The position numbers were made by a program, and so were the translations under genes. DNA of 64,000 nt, taken from assembly GCA_963921935.1 (NCBI GenBank), contig OY998178.1, forward strand, positions 51,452,951-51,516,950. The letters are read 5' to 3'. Positions 10,858 through 21,324 of the stretch are shown here, piece by piece (positions within the stretch are counted from its first letter, which is position 1; every line of letters starts with the position of its first letter). The stretch comes from Galeruca laticollis (Eukaryota; Arthropoda; Insecta; Coleoptera; Chrysomelidae). The notes under the pieces are model-generated. The model was given only the letters and a program-made list of their open reading frames with translations. It ran no database searches and had not been told where the DNA came from.

Positions 10858-12876
10858 ATGCCACGGGAATTCAAAAGAAAAACTCAACGAACCTTTCCTG
10901 AAGGTGATCTACAGCAGGCGGTTGAAGATGTTTTAAACAATCGTGGAAGTTTGCGCCATGTGGCAGCTATTCGAAACGTGACGAAGTCTCGTCTTGCACT
11001 TTATGTAAAAAAGGCCAGAGAAATGGGCATAGACACTCTGTCGTTCAAACCAAATTTCCATAGAAGACAGGTGTTCTCAGACCAAATGGAGAAAGCATTG
11101 GCGGGGTATTTACTACAATGCTCCAAAATATTTTACGGAGTGACACCGAAAAAATGCAGACAAATAGCTTTACAATTCGCTGACGTAAACAATCTAAAAT
11201 TTCCTGAATCCTGGAAAAGAAAAGGGCAAGCTGGTAGTGACTGGTTTACTGGGTTTATGAAGAGAAATCCTACGTTATCCATTAGAAAACCTGAGGCAAC
11301 CTCACTTGCCAGAATGACTGCATTCAATAAAACCACGGTCGGCGACTTTTTTGACAAAGTGGACAATGTTATGCAAAGGAAGAAGTTCCGACCTTCAGAT
11401 ATATTTAATCTTGATGAAACGGGAGTCACCACAGTGCCTCCAGTGGCCAAAGTAATTGGACAAAAGGGTGAAAAGCAAGTTGGCCAAGTGACTTCGAGAG
11501 AGCGAGGAGAACTGATGACTCAAGTGGGTATAATTTGTGCCAATGGCAATTCTTTACCTCCCGTGTTCATATTCCCACGTGTCCGCTTCGACAAACAGCG
11601 AATGATGGCTGGAGCAGCACCTGGAGCTTTAGGATTGGTCCACAAATCTGGTTGGATGACCACCGATAACTTCGTGTTAGTATTGAAATTTTTTAAAGAC
11701 AATGTGAGGTGTGATAAAGAACATCCTGTGTTGATATTGATGGATAATCACGAGTCTCATATAAGCTTGGAAGGTGTTAATTTCTGCCGAGATAATGAAA
11801 TTACAATTTTGACACTTCCGCCGCACACTTCCAACCACTTACAACCCCTGGACCGTTGCGTGTTTGGCCCGTTTAAGAAATACTACAGTGAAGCAGTCCA
11901 CTCATGGATGTTGGCCCATCCCAATGAAACTCTATCAATCTACGCACTTCCTGAGCTATGTTCCAAAGCTTGGGATCGTGCTGCAACTCCTGAAAATGTG
12001 AAATCAGGTTTCCTGAAATGTGGTATCTCGCCATTTGATAGAAACATTTTCCAAGACCACGATTTTCTCTGCTCTGCGGTCTCGGATCGTCCATTTCCGG
12101 ACCCTCTTGTTCCCAGTACTTCTTCGGAACCTATCGTGTCAACATCTAAAGGAGCAGGCAGAGACACTGCTGATGTGGATCCTTCTATTACAATCAACTG
12201 TTCTACAGAGGCTCATACACCAGTTCCCACATCGAGTCATCAGTTTCCCACACCAGTTGCTTCTACATCGGCACAATCGGAGTTCGTTTCTCCAGAACAA
12301 TTGAATCCGTACCCAAAAGCTAAGCCAAGGAAATTGGGTAAGGGTGGCAGAAAACGTGGGAGAAGTATGATCGCAACAGACACACCAGAAAAAGAAGAAC
12401 TCGAACTAAAAGAGAGAGTGAAAATGGCAAAGAAAGCCAAGGTAGTGAAGGAGAAGGTATTTGAAAAAAAGAAGACTGTTTTCGAAGAAGATTCTTCAGA
12501 TGAAGACATGGGAGAAGTCATCATGAAAGATTCTTCTTCTGAATGGGAAGAGGAGGCAGAAAGTGACGAGTGCCTTAGAAGTGGCGACGATGCCGTTGAA
12601 GATGACTTTCTAATTGTAAAAGTTCCATCGAAGAAAGGCAAGTTTGCGATGAATTATGTGGCAAAAGTAAAAAGTAAGTTGCGAGACGGACTTGAAGTAA
12701 AGTTCTACAGGCGACTGCTTCCGTCTAATCGCTTTCAACCTACAGCCGAAGAAACTTCATTTGTGGATTTTTCACAAGTGATTTTGATCCTTCCGAAAGC
12801 GATAGAAGACAAGCGTCCCAGATTCAAAGGCATGCTTTATTTCAACACTGACCTATCGGGATTCTGCCTGCAGTGA
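10858..12876 (+). CDS. PogoA transposase, intact, 672 aa
   Basis: This is a cut-and-paste transposase acting in the nucleus on the element's own ends. The N-terminal HTH begins MPREFKRKTQRTF (residues 1-55). A second CENP-B-type DNA-binding part contains KGQAGSDWFTGFMKRNPTLS (about 122-141). The DDE_1 catalytic domain carries D186 in IFNLDETG, D296 in LILMDNHESH and D332 in LQPLDRCVFGPFK. Residues 485-590 are lysine- and acid-rich with RKLGKGGRKRGRS, a probable nuclear signal. The last ~70 residues (from DDFLIVKVP to ILPKA) resemble the small beta-rich tail found on some insect pogo proteins. The start at 10858 is chosen because it directly follows a splice acceptor and matches the MPR-K-R-K family start. 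No stops or frameshifts are seen, so it is plausibly active. Confidence 0.93.
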   Translation: MPREFKRKTQRTFPEGDLQQAVEDVLNNRGSLRHVAAIRNVTKSRLALYVKKAREMGIDTLSFKPNFHRRQVFSDQMEKALAGYLLQCSKIFYGVTPKKCRQIALQFADVNNLKFPESWKRKGQAGSDWFTGFMKRNPTLSIRKPEATSLARMTAFNKTTVGDFFDKVDNVMQRKKFRPSDIFNLDETGVTTVPPVAKVIGQKGEKQVGQVTSRERGELMTQVGIICANGNSLPPVFIFPRVRFDKQRMMAGAAPGALGLVHKSGWMTTDNFVLVLKFFKDNVRCDKEHPVLILMDNHESHISLEGVNFCRDNEITILTLPPHTSNHLQPLDRCVFGPFKKYYSEAVHSWMLAHPNETLSIYALPELCSKAWDRAATPENVKSGFLKCGISPFDRNIFQDHDFLCSAVSDRPFPDPLVPSTSSEPIVSTSKGAGRDTADVDPSITINCSTEAHTPVPTSSHQFPTPVASTSAQSEFVSPEQLNPYPKAKPRKLGKGGRKRGRSMIATDTPEKEELELKERVKMAKKAKVVKEKVFEKKKTVFEEDSSDEDMGEVIMKDSSSEWEEEAESDECLRSGDDAVEDDFLIVKVPSKKGKFAMNYVAKVKSKLRDGLEVKFYRRLLPSNRFQPTAEETSFVDFSQVILILPKAIEDKRPRFKGMLYFNTDLSGFCLQ

Positions 12877-12992
12877 CTTATTTTGATATACCTACTTTTC
12901 TACTTTTATATTTAGACAAAATATGAATTAAAAATGTTTCTGTTGCTGTACCTATCACTGTTTGTGTTCTGTCCATACCATCCCCAGGTGCC

Positions 12993-13028
12993 GTCCAAAG
13001 TATCCCCAAACACGGGGATAGTTTGGAC
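12993..13028. repeat. Right subterminal palindrome of pogoA
   Basis: The arms gtccaaagtatcccc and ggggatagtttggac pair with one mismatch around a short loop. A further half-site lies at 12971-12986. They mirror the motif in the terminal repeat at 13189-13214. Confidence 0.8.
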
Positions 13029-13188
13029 AGATGTAGTGCCTCTAATTTCTGGCCTTTTTCTGAAAATATATCAATCTTGGAAAGTTTATATTATGAGTAT
13101 ATAAACCTAAAGGACAAGTCTACACATTAGCCTAAAAACCATAAAGGTAACATTTTTAGACAAATAAATAAAAAATAAAACCCAAAAA

Positions 13189-13214
13189 GTGTCCAAACCA
13201 TCCCCGGTTTCCCC
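13189..13214 (-). repeat. PogoA right terminal inverted repeat
   Basis: Inverted partner of 10412-10437, followed by the TA duplication at 13215-13216. Confidence 0.93.
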
Positions 13215-13216
13215 TA

Positions 13217-13736
13217 CATGCATTGCGCACTGTTATGCAGTACGCACTCTTATACGCATTTACCCTAAATTTTCACTGATAAATATCTTTATAAGTAATA
13301 ATTGATTACATTTTATTTTAAATGTGTTAATACATTGGTTCATTGAGAACACATTTACAAGTCAGTCACTTATTTTTTGCATTTATTTTACTTAAAATAT
13401 AAAGGGGCGTCTATCCCTAGCGTAAAGGGTAGTTGCCCCGAGTTAGATGCGGCTCCTATCCCTCAACACTGTAAGAGCCCTGTTGAAGTATTTTCAAAGT
13501 GTATTTGTATTACGTCATAACAATTTTGTTACTAACTAATAGATATAATGTGTGTGTGGGATAGTTGCATGTCAATTAAGTACCTAGCTACAGTAGAAAC
13601 GGTGAAGATTTTCCGTCACGTGACTTAGTTGACGATATCATTCAACACATACTATGTTGGTACTGTCTTTTTCTAATAACAGAAAAAGAGCGAATCTCAA
13701 TACAAGCGTTTGTCGTATTGTTTTGATTAAGATGCA
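13217..13736. other. Spacer between pogoA and pogoP1
   Basis: No gene. It starts with the gcgcact-type motifs seen on the other side of pogoA. It contains a short direct/inverted block, ggggcgtctatccctagcg, near 13404. A similar string, gggcatctatcccggtc, lies at about 20507 in the same orientation. The relation between the two is unclear. Confidence 0.35.
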
Positions 13737-14082
13737 TAGAGTAAATTGGGGTAATATGGCAACATAAAATTCAAATGCCCACATTCTAAGAACCAACGCG
13801 CCTAGCTGAAACACGATGGCTGCACGTTAGAGCTTACACAATATATGTATGTGTTCAGAGTCGCTCGATGCCATATTCACACACAGCGAAAGATTAGAAG
13901 TAAAAATGCATAGTGATACTCTATTGCCATTTTACCCCATACCATGGGTAATATGGCATCATACGATGAGTAATATGGCAACATGCTATTCTCGTAAGAA
14001 ATAAAATATTTCATGAAACTGAAAAAAAAACTTTATTTTTACAACATTACATATTATATATTACTGAATCTTATGTCTAATC

Positions 14083-15891
14083 TTATGTCTGATTTGGAAC
14101 ACAATCTGCACAATATATGTTTGATGGAGTACATATCTCGTGAACCCAATGATTACATTGCACACATTGCAACCAATCACATTTTGGTCCTTTTTTATCA
14201 AAATAGTATCCACGGCATTGTGCACAATATTCTGATTCATCGTATTCCAATTCTGATTCACCGCTCTCCATTGTAGGCACTTCTAATTCGCTTTCTGATG
14301 AACTAGTATCAGGATTAGCATCACGTCTTTTCTTTTGAGTGAATGTCTTCTTTTTTCCTTTGTTCTCTTTATCGGCCTCATCTTTTTCCATCTTATTTTT
14401 TTTACGTTTTAGCTTTGCTGCTTCCTTTTTGTCTTTAATTTCTCTTTTCTTTCGTTTCTCTGCAATTGTTTCTGGGCATGTAAGTAACTGAGCATGCTGC
14501 TTTCTCTTCTGACACCCACTTGGACCAGGTATAGCTGGAATAGGTACGATCGCTTCAAATGATACTTCGTTGTTATGAATATTATTGACCTCATCATTAG
14601 GATTATCTTCAACATTGTTGTCGGCATCATCAGGAATAACACCATCAGCATTTTGTTCTAAATTATTGTTCCTAGGAATTGTCGCGGGAGTATGCTGGAT
14701 GAAAGCATGATCGGGAATTATGGTTGCATTAAATGGATGGATTCCGCAGGTTCTGAAACCCGAAACCCCGTTTTGCACCGTAGCTGCTTTACACCATGCA
14801 TTGTTTAAGAGTGCTGGAAACTGTAGCCTATTCAATTTCCGACCAGGATGATTATGTATCCAGTTATTACAGGCTTGTGACCAATAGGTTTTTAAAGGTT
14901 TGAAAAACGATCTGTCTAGTGGCTGAAGCCAGTGTGTCGTATGGCTTGGTAGACACAACATGATGACATCGTTGCTTGCGGCTAAATCTAATAATTCTAC
15001 ATCCGAACAGTGCGACGAATGGCCATCTAAAATGAGCAATACTTTACCTGGCTCTTTTCTGGCAATAAAGGGCTCTCGAAGCCATATTTTAAAAATATCT
15101 GTTGTTACATATGCCGATTTTTCATTCATTATAACTTTACCCCCAGGAGGCAAACCATCTTCGAACTCTTGTTTTTTCTTCTTGCCTTTAAAGATGCAAA
15201 CGGGAGGAAGAAAATGACCTTCTGCATTAACACAGGCTATAACTGACACCGTCTCACCTTTCTCACCACTTGTAACGCAGTTTACGGTTTTGGTGCCTTT
15301 AGTGGCAATAACTTTTCCTGGGTTATTGTTAAGTTGTAGCCCTGATTCATCGATATTAAATATTTTTCTCGGGGTGTTCATTACGTCATTATCTGTTAAT
15401 GTTTTCTGCAACAGATCAAAATATCGTTCGCATTCATTCTTAGACATGCCTTGCGCTCGCGCTATAGACATTCCTTGAGCTTGGCGAATTGACAATTCAG
15501 GATGTCTTTTCATAAACGATACAAACCAGTCATACCCAGCTTGCTTTTTCTCGACATTAAAGGTATTTGAAATATTATTTTGAACCGCAAAAGAAAATGC
15601 AATCTTTTTCACATCAACTGATGTAAGTGCAAATCCATGCATTTCCATAGTTTGGATGTATTTTACCAAACTTGCTTCATGATCTGAAGTTAGACAACTT
15701 TTGCGGCCCAATTTTTCTTTGCGGAGGTTTCCAGACCGCATTCTTCTCATCAAAGTACGGGCAGGAACGTTATAAGTACAGCTAATTTGGCGAACAGATC
15801 CTCTACCATGTCTAAGATCTTCAATGGCATTGCCAAGATCTTCTTCTGACCATAAAGCTCTAACGTTTTTCCGAACAAAAGTACGAGGCAT
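14083..15891 (-). CDS. PogoP1 transposase with C-terminal PHD-like finger, 602 aa
   Basis: This is a pogo transposase of 602 residues starting MPRTFVRKNVRALWSEEDL. The HTH occupies about 1-55 and the second DNA-binding part about 95-140 (KKQAGYDWFVSFMKRHPELS). Catalytic D181 is in IFNIDESG, D289 in LLILDGHSSH and D326 in LQPLDRSFFKPLK. A long charged KR-rich linker spans 460-525. A cysteine-histidine finger follows: C556xxC559, C576xxC579, WVH584xxC587, C594xxC597. The upstream in-frame codons are probably intronic, because a pyrimidine tract and cag precede this ATG and a gtaagc donor lies at 16169. There are only a handful of residue differences from pogoP2, for example position 73 (M here, K there) and position 274 (P here, H there). 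The frame is intact. Confidence 0.92.
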   Translation of the reverse strand: MPRTFVRKNVRALWSEEDLGNAIEDLRHGRGSVRQISCTYNVPARTLMRRMRSGNLRKEKLGRKSCLTSDHEASLVKYIQTMEMHGFALTSVDVKKIAFSFAVQNNISNTFNVEKKQAGYDWFVSFMKRHPELSIRQAQGMSIARAQGMSKNECERYFDLLQKTLTDNDVMNTPRKIFNIDESGLQLNNNPGKVIATKGTKTVNCVTSGEKGETVSVIACVNAEGHFLPPVCIFKGKKKKQEFEDGLPPGGKVIMNEKSAYVTTDIFKIWLREPFIARKEPGKVLLILDGHSSHCSDVELLDLAASNDVIMLCLPSHTTHWLQPLDRSFFKPLKTYWSQACNNWIHNHPGRKLNRLQFPALLNNAWCKAATVQNGVSGFRTCGIHPFNATIIPDHAFIQHTPATIPRNNNLEQNADGVIPDDADNNVEDNPNDEVNNIHNNEVSFEAIVPIPAIPGPSGCQKRKQHAQLLTCPETIAEKRKKREIKDKKEAAKLKRKKNKMEKDEADKENKGKKKTFTQKKRRDANPDTSSSESELEVPTMESGESELEYDESEYCAQCRGYYFDKKGPKCDWLQCVQCNHWVHEICTPSNIYCADCVPNQT

Positions 15892-16169
15892 CTGAAACCA
15901 AAAAAAAGCAGGTAAGGGTAATAGTAATACGCTCGGGGTAATACGCCGCAGTTGAAAAAATGTGACGCATAATACCCCATATTGCATCTTATGACAAATA
16001 AAATCAAAACACATATTTATCATACGTTTAACAGAGTGTTCCGCCAAAAAAGAGTAAGGTTATGAATCATTCTTTGACACACTTCTATTAAAATTGACGA
16101 AATCTGCTTAAGACTTCCTTCACCACTGTATATAACTTAACATTAGAAACTATTTTACACGGTGCTTAC
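15892..16169 (-). other. PogoP1 5'-UTR intron
   Basis: On the minus strand the donor is aaag|gtaagc and the acceptor is ttggtttcag, directly before the ATG. This is the same arrangement as in pogoP2 and pogoA. It is inferred from sequence consensus only. Confidence 0.5.
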
Positions 16170-16410
16170 CTTTATATCGACGTCACTCACTAAAAAACTA
16201 ATGGTTTCGATTTGCGAATGATTCACGCTTGTTTTCTGTCTGACACAAATATGGATGAACGACCATTGTTGCCAAATGTTGACTTGGAACGGAAATATCA
16301 AACTGCGGCGTATTACCCAGCGCGGCATATTCCCCCAATTTACTCTATGGTTGATGTCGTATCAGTCTCGTGAAGGAAAAGACTCAGATTTTCTACTGTA
16401 CCTTGTTTGT

Positions 16411-17165
16411 TGTAGGTGAGCCATGCCTATTAGGAAATACAAAAGAAAAGAGGGCATACGAGCTCGAGCTCTTGGACAACAGACCAGCTTTCGATGAAAT
16501 TGACAAAAAAGAATCGGGGATTAATGAAATATCTAGGCGATTTGGAATTCCATCCAGAACATTAGGAATACGTTACGATACTAAAAACAAAACTATATTA
16601 ACATCCTATACTGTGTTATGAAAATGAAAAAAAAGTTGGTAGAGCACCTTTTTAAGCTTGGGGACGCGGGATTTCCTCCAGATAAACGATCTATATGTAA
16701 AAGTTGTAGATTCAACACAATTTTGATAATGAAAACCAGATGGCTGGAGAAGAACAAGGTTCAAAAGTTTTATTGAGCAACATCCGGAATTGGCTATCAG
16801 GCAAGTAGAAGGTTTATCTGTCAGCAGGACTGCAGGTATTTGCACAGAAGTAAATAATTTTCATGAAAGTCTGACCATCCTGACCGACAATGATTGATTA
16901 GCCTGAAAGGATTTTTTATATGGACAAATCAGGAAATCAGCTAAAACAATACTTGTCTCATATTGTAGATAGGGTTGGCAGAAAAGTAATAAGTCGTTAT
17001 AATGTTGGAACACGTATACGCAATGTATGGATATGCGCTGCTACACCTGCTCTTGGTGGCTTTAAAAGAAGCGGAATTTTCACAATAAACCATAATGCTT
17101 TACCCTATTCCGTTTTCACTATATCACACCGAAGTGAAAATGATCCTGCCCAGCATTGTGTACTA
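16411..17165 (+). pseudogene. Decayed, internally deleted pogo transposase
   Basis: This related copy starts ATGCCTATTAGGAAATAC after a gtag acceptor-like site, giving MPIRKYKRKEG. It then shifts frame through SGINEISRRFGIPSRTLG (HTH). Further pieces read EQHPELAIRQVEGLSVSRTAG and, near 16920, MDKSGNQL, which corresponds to the first DDE aspartate region. The sequence then jumps to the end of the domain (TPALGGFKRSGIFTINHNAL). Two catalytic aspartates are therefore deleted. The remnant adjoins the right end of pogoP1 and belongs to a different, older pogo family. Confidence 0.7.
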
Positions 17166-17623
17166 CATCAAACTACAACCCAAGCAACCACGTAACGTTA
17201 GTAAACGGTTTTAAAATGTTATTTTTAAGTCAGTTTTTTACGTTTAAAGAGTATAACGTTATTAATACGTACGATTTTCGTCATTTTGTAACGAATTTAG
17301 CTTTTACTTTAAATTTAAGTTTTAAAAAATATTTTACCTACCTAATTGTTCAAAATGTGATTTTCGTTTGAAACTTAAGAGTTTAAAATGTCAAGTAGCC
17401 GTATATCCAATAGATACAACCACAACTCTACAAAAAAGAAGAACCTTAGATTTGCTGCCAAGTAACAGAATTTGAGAAAAGAAGAAGATAAATGATAGTA
17501 TCAAATGTATGGCGGGCTGGCGTGGGCAGTGCTTCATTCTATAGTAATTTTATGGTAATTATATCTCTTTGTTTGATATTAATGTTTTATTGATTAATTC
17601 TGGGTAAAAAGTTAGATAAGGAT
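17166..17623. other. AT-rich spacer
   Basis: No gene supported. It contains several AACGTT/ACGTTA motifs (17193-17290), resembling the cluster at 19850-20050. Confidence 0.35.
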
Positions 17624-19071
17624 ATGTCATACATAATTGTTGAACTGTCTGGAGGGGAGGTGGGAGCTGTATTAAACGAGTGGTTAACACCGGATAAAAA
17701 TCAGGTTTTTTGGCCTCCTTACAAGGACAACTATACTTTTAAAAAATCTTTGCAAATAAAAGAACAGCCCAATGAAGCAACTTGGGCGCTATACCCAGTT
17801 GCAAGATGCTTGTATGAAAGTAGTACGTAACATTCTAATTAGATATTACATTTTAAATAACCAACCCATCACTTTTAAACTTTAAATATTTAAAAGAAGT
17901 AGTAGTAGTTTTCTTTTTTAGTTTTAATAGTTATTTTAAATTTTAGATAATCTGTTAAAAGCATTCAATAAACAGAGGAGAGCAGAATTAACTTCCAATT
18001 TAGAGTCTGATGAGGATGAGGTGCCAGTTGTGAAAAGGACAATAATCCCAACGAAAAAATATATGTTTTATGATAGTGATTCAGATGAAGGTGCAGAAGA
18101 AAACAAAGGGTCAACATTTGGTACTATTAAACCACAATTGTCATATAATAGGAAGCTTTCATTTACTAATAGTTTTTATCAATGATTTTACTTTTGACAC
18201 ATTATTGTTAGATATTATTTTTATTTACAGACACCACTTGTAAATATATAGCGGAAAGCAGTGGAAGTCTATCGAGTTCTACGACTTATTTTAACAAAAG
18301 TACACAAACTGATGAACTGTCTTATGGGAATTCAACAGAAGGTATTTTTAATATCTGAATATTATTCTTCGTTTTTTAAGTATATAAATACTCTTTTTTA
18401 TTGGTGCCTTTTTTACCTAGGCCTCAGTGAACATAGAAATGACATTTTTTTTTATTAATCCTCTGATATTAGGGGTACCTTGTAATGCCAAATAAGCATA
18501 ACTCGTTCATTTATGCTAATAAAAAAATAGCGTAAAGTATTTGTAGAAAACTGGCCTTTATCCACTTATACTTTAATATACTATTATGGATCTCTAAAAT
18601 CCATTTTAAATCTGAACTTTTGTTTTGCTTTTAAAACTAATTCATGTTGTAACTATATTATGTTGTGGTTCATCCAGACTTGTAAGACTTCTATATATTT
18701 TTCAAAGGGTATTAGAAATTTATTCGTGACTTACAAAGCTATTTAAAATTTTGTTATTATTTCACTTTTTTTTTTAGTGAACAATTTACTTCTGCCACAT
18801 ATCATTGCAATCAAAGAGCAAAACATCCAGACACTGGCCTGTCTAAGAAATAAAATTGGTGAATTTAACAGTTTTGAAAATGCGTTGATAAATATTAAAC
18901 TTCCAATTAGAAGTGAAGATGACGTAGAATCTTTTGAAGCTGAACTAACCACCAATAAAGTTAACAACTTGGTAATACACATTTTAATAATACACCTAAC
19001 ATATTTTTATGTATAGATTCAACTGATCTCGATATTTTTATTTTGTCTGGGTTAAAGGATTTAAAGGGGTA
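17624..19071 (+). CDS. DUF4806-type insect gene, exon remnants
   Basis: The pieces line up as exons of one plus-strand gene. Exon 1 (17624-~17820) reads MSYIIVELSGGEVGAVLNEW and then FWPPYKDN and WALYPVARCLYES, the N-terminal module of many insect DUF4806 proteins. An acidic serine-rich exon follows a tttag acceptor at 17946 (ESDEDEVPVVKR). The next exon, 18231-18340, is also polar. Exon 18779-18971 carries the DUF4806-like core with NIQTLACLRNKIGEF and LPIRSEDDVESFEAEL. A last short exon near 19017 reads LSGLKDLKGYK. Function is unknown; these proteins are highly duplicated in insects and often near transposons. The C-terminal end is short for the family, so this is probably a partial copy. 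Confidence 0.5.
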
Positions 19072-19266
19072 TAAAGTAAGAAACCCTGTAAAATTCTTGG
19101 TTGTTCCAGAACCAGACAAGTTTGAAAGTTTTGTTTCGATCCCCTTGGTACACACTCGATAAATAATATTTTTAAGTTATTTCACCATTTTATTCTAAAT
19201 TTTAACTAATAGCAATTCACTAATCGCAAATGTGGCCTTAATTTTAAGTAAACGATGAAGTACAAA

Positions 19267-19551
19267 CACAAAGCCAAGCGACACACAAAAAGTTTTTATT
19301 TAAAAAGATGTTATACAAAAAGTTTGATGACAACTAGTTTCGGCCATTGGGCCATCTTCATGTCTGTGAAGAGCATTTATTATAGAATTATTGATAGTCT
19401 AACAGTAGTACAACTTACCTAGACTATTAATAATTTTATAACAAATGGTCTTTACTGAAGATAGCCCGATGGCCGAAACTAGCTGTCATCAAGCTTTTGT
19501 ATAACATCTTTTTAAATAAAAAACTTTTTTGTATGGCACTTGGCTTTGTGT
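19267..19551. repeat. Foldback/MITE with ~100-bp arms
   Basis: The left arm (about 19267-19378) contains aaagatgttatacaaaaag and tagtttcggccattgggcc. The right arm (about 19449-19551) is its imperfect reverse complement, and a short loop separates them. No coding sequence and no obvious target duplication. It is probably a non-autonomous foldback element. Confidence 0.75.
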
Positions 19552-21320
19552 TATTTTTCAATGTTTATCTAAACCTTAATGTTATTTCTTGCATTAAATA
19601 ATTTATTTCCTTAAATAAATGAGTTACTCTAGCAAGTTTTAATTGATATTAGGATGAAATAAGCTCAAGTAAGCAAAACATGTTTTCATTTTATAAATGT
19701 TCATTCTATATTTAAAAAAAATTATTTTGAATAAGACGCTTTACTGACAATAGCTTTTTGTATATTGTATCAATAAAGATGCTTGATGTTAATAATTATT
19801 TTTATTATTGAAAAATACCTTCCTAAATAGTATGTTTAAGGAAAACATTAGATTTACGTTATTGGTTAACGTTACATTACGGTATTGATTTACATTATTG
19901 GGTAACGTTATATTTACATTATTGAGTAATGTTGTTTTTAAGTTATTTATATACGTGTATTGGACGGACAAACTCCCGTTTTTGTAACGTTGTAAGAACG
20001 TTATTTAATAACGTTACTTGGTGATTTGCCCAACGTTTTTAAAACGTTTTAAACACGTTTTCTGGTAGCCTGGGAACAGCACTGCAAAATGCAGAACCTT
20101 GTAAAAATATTGATGTTGAACGCACACAAATACCCAGACCTCAAGTTTCTTCATTGATTATCTAATTGGATTTGTAACGGAAATTATGAATGTCACGGAC
20201 CAGAAAAAGCACCACCAAATGTGCCATCAACTTCATTCAATCGAGACTCGCCTAGCCTTTTTATTGATCCTCAGATTTTAAAAGATACTACCATTGTGAA
20301 ATTTAGAAGGGCATATATCCCCCATCACAGGCCTCTATCCATATAATTAGGCAAAAAAAATAGTGTCATAAAATTTTAATTTCTTCAAAACCAGTAATTG
20401 TTATGTAAACAAATGCAGTTATGAATTATTAAGCTAACTATATTACACAGGACTAATATATTCCAATATATTTAGTATTATCATAATAAGGCTCTTTCGA
20501 AAACTAGGGCATCTATCCCGGTCTTACCCTAATAGTGTGCAATATGTGAGAAAAGTTGAACTTTCCTCACTTGTTGCACAATATAGGTATTGCATCATTT
20601 ATATTCACACAAAACATGATTCTTTCAAACTATCCTTATTCGATTTCTATATTGTTAAAATTAATAAAATCATTAAGACGTAAGTGTGTACTTATTTTCA
20701 CTCATAATGACAGAAGTTGACAGAACTAATAAAAATTTTAACCTGATTATAACAACATGTGCCAGTCTTTATTTCGATTTAAGTTCTAAATAAAGTTTAC
20801 AGATTGAATTTTACATCTTTGTTTTCTATCTCTAACTCTGTAAGACACGACGCAAAATGTTTAGTCCCTAAATACACATTCGAAAAGAACGGGAGTCAAT
20901 TTCAAAATGTCCTGTATATTTTCGCACCCTTATAAAAACCTATATAGCAGCTTCTACCAACATACAAATGTATTTATATAATTGTATGCGATATATATAC
21001 TTAATTAGGTCACCATGTATACCTATATCCTCAAATATTTAAAAAAGTCCACATTTTTAGCATCACAAAAATAAATCCCAAATACATTGAATTAATACAC
21101 ATGATTATTTTTTTCAACTTTTTATTATACAATTTTCAAAAAGAAGATGTATTTTTTTTGCGAAAAATAAAATCAGCGTAAGCCCATCACCATACCAACC
21201 ATCTCCAAATAAAAAACAATTTACCTACAATTACATTATTGGCAACTGCATCATAATCCATAGAAACTATTTGACGCAAGTTGTAAACAAAAACAATTAA
21301 CCTTGCTGCGACGTACTATA
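19552..21320. other. AT-rich stretch with AACGTT-rich block
   Basis: No gene is supported. At 19855-20055 the motif AACGTTA/ACGTTATT recurs about eight times in both orientations. At 20530-20585 there is an imperfect hairpin (gtgcaatatgtgag...cctcacttgttgcac). The rest shows nothing I can name. Confidence 0.4.
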
Positions 21321-21324
21321 TTTA

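Larger units (their letters stand above)
10412..13214 (+). mobile_element. Complete pogo-superfamily transposon (pogoA)
   Basis: The 2.8-kb element has 26-bp terminal inverted repeats differing at a single base. They begin ggggagaccggggatggttt on the left and ggggaaaccggggatggttt on the right, and a TA target duplication lies at 10410-10411 and 13215-13216. One uninterrupted transposase gene fills the centre. The terminal motif ggggat..ttggac recurs inside both ends as palindromes. The intact gene and near-perfect ends suggest a young and possibly autonomous copy. Tc1/mariner-group pogo elements move by cut-and-paste into TA. Confidence 0.93.
13739..16345 (-). mobile_element. Complete pogo transposon with PHD-finger transposase, copy 1 (pogoP1)
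   Basis: The 2,607-bp element lies in minus orientation, bounded by TA at 13737-13738 and 16346-16347. Both ends begin gagtaaattgggg, followed by taatatgg on one side and gaatatgc on the other. Inside each end the motif gggtaatay-ggc/cgcc is repeated several times. Its mate, pogoP2 (38825-41433, 2,609 bp), is nearly identical along its whole length, including the non-coding parts, which implies very recent transposition of this family. Confidence 0.93.

Noticed and set aside
19961..20055. AACGTT-rich block as a telomeric or centromeric repeat
   Set aside because: Motif spacing is irregular and it is not the TTAGG insect telomere unit.
13404..20520. ggggcgtctatccc and gggcatctatccc strings as the two ends of one large transposon
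   Set aside because: They are in the same orientation, not inverted, and no duplicated target could be found.
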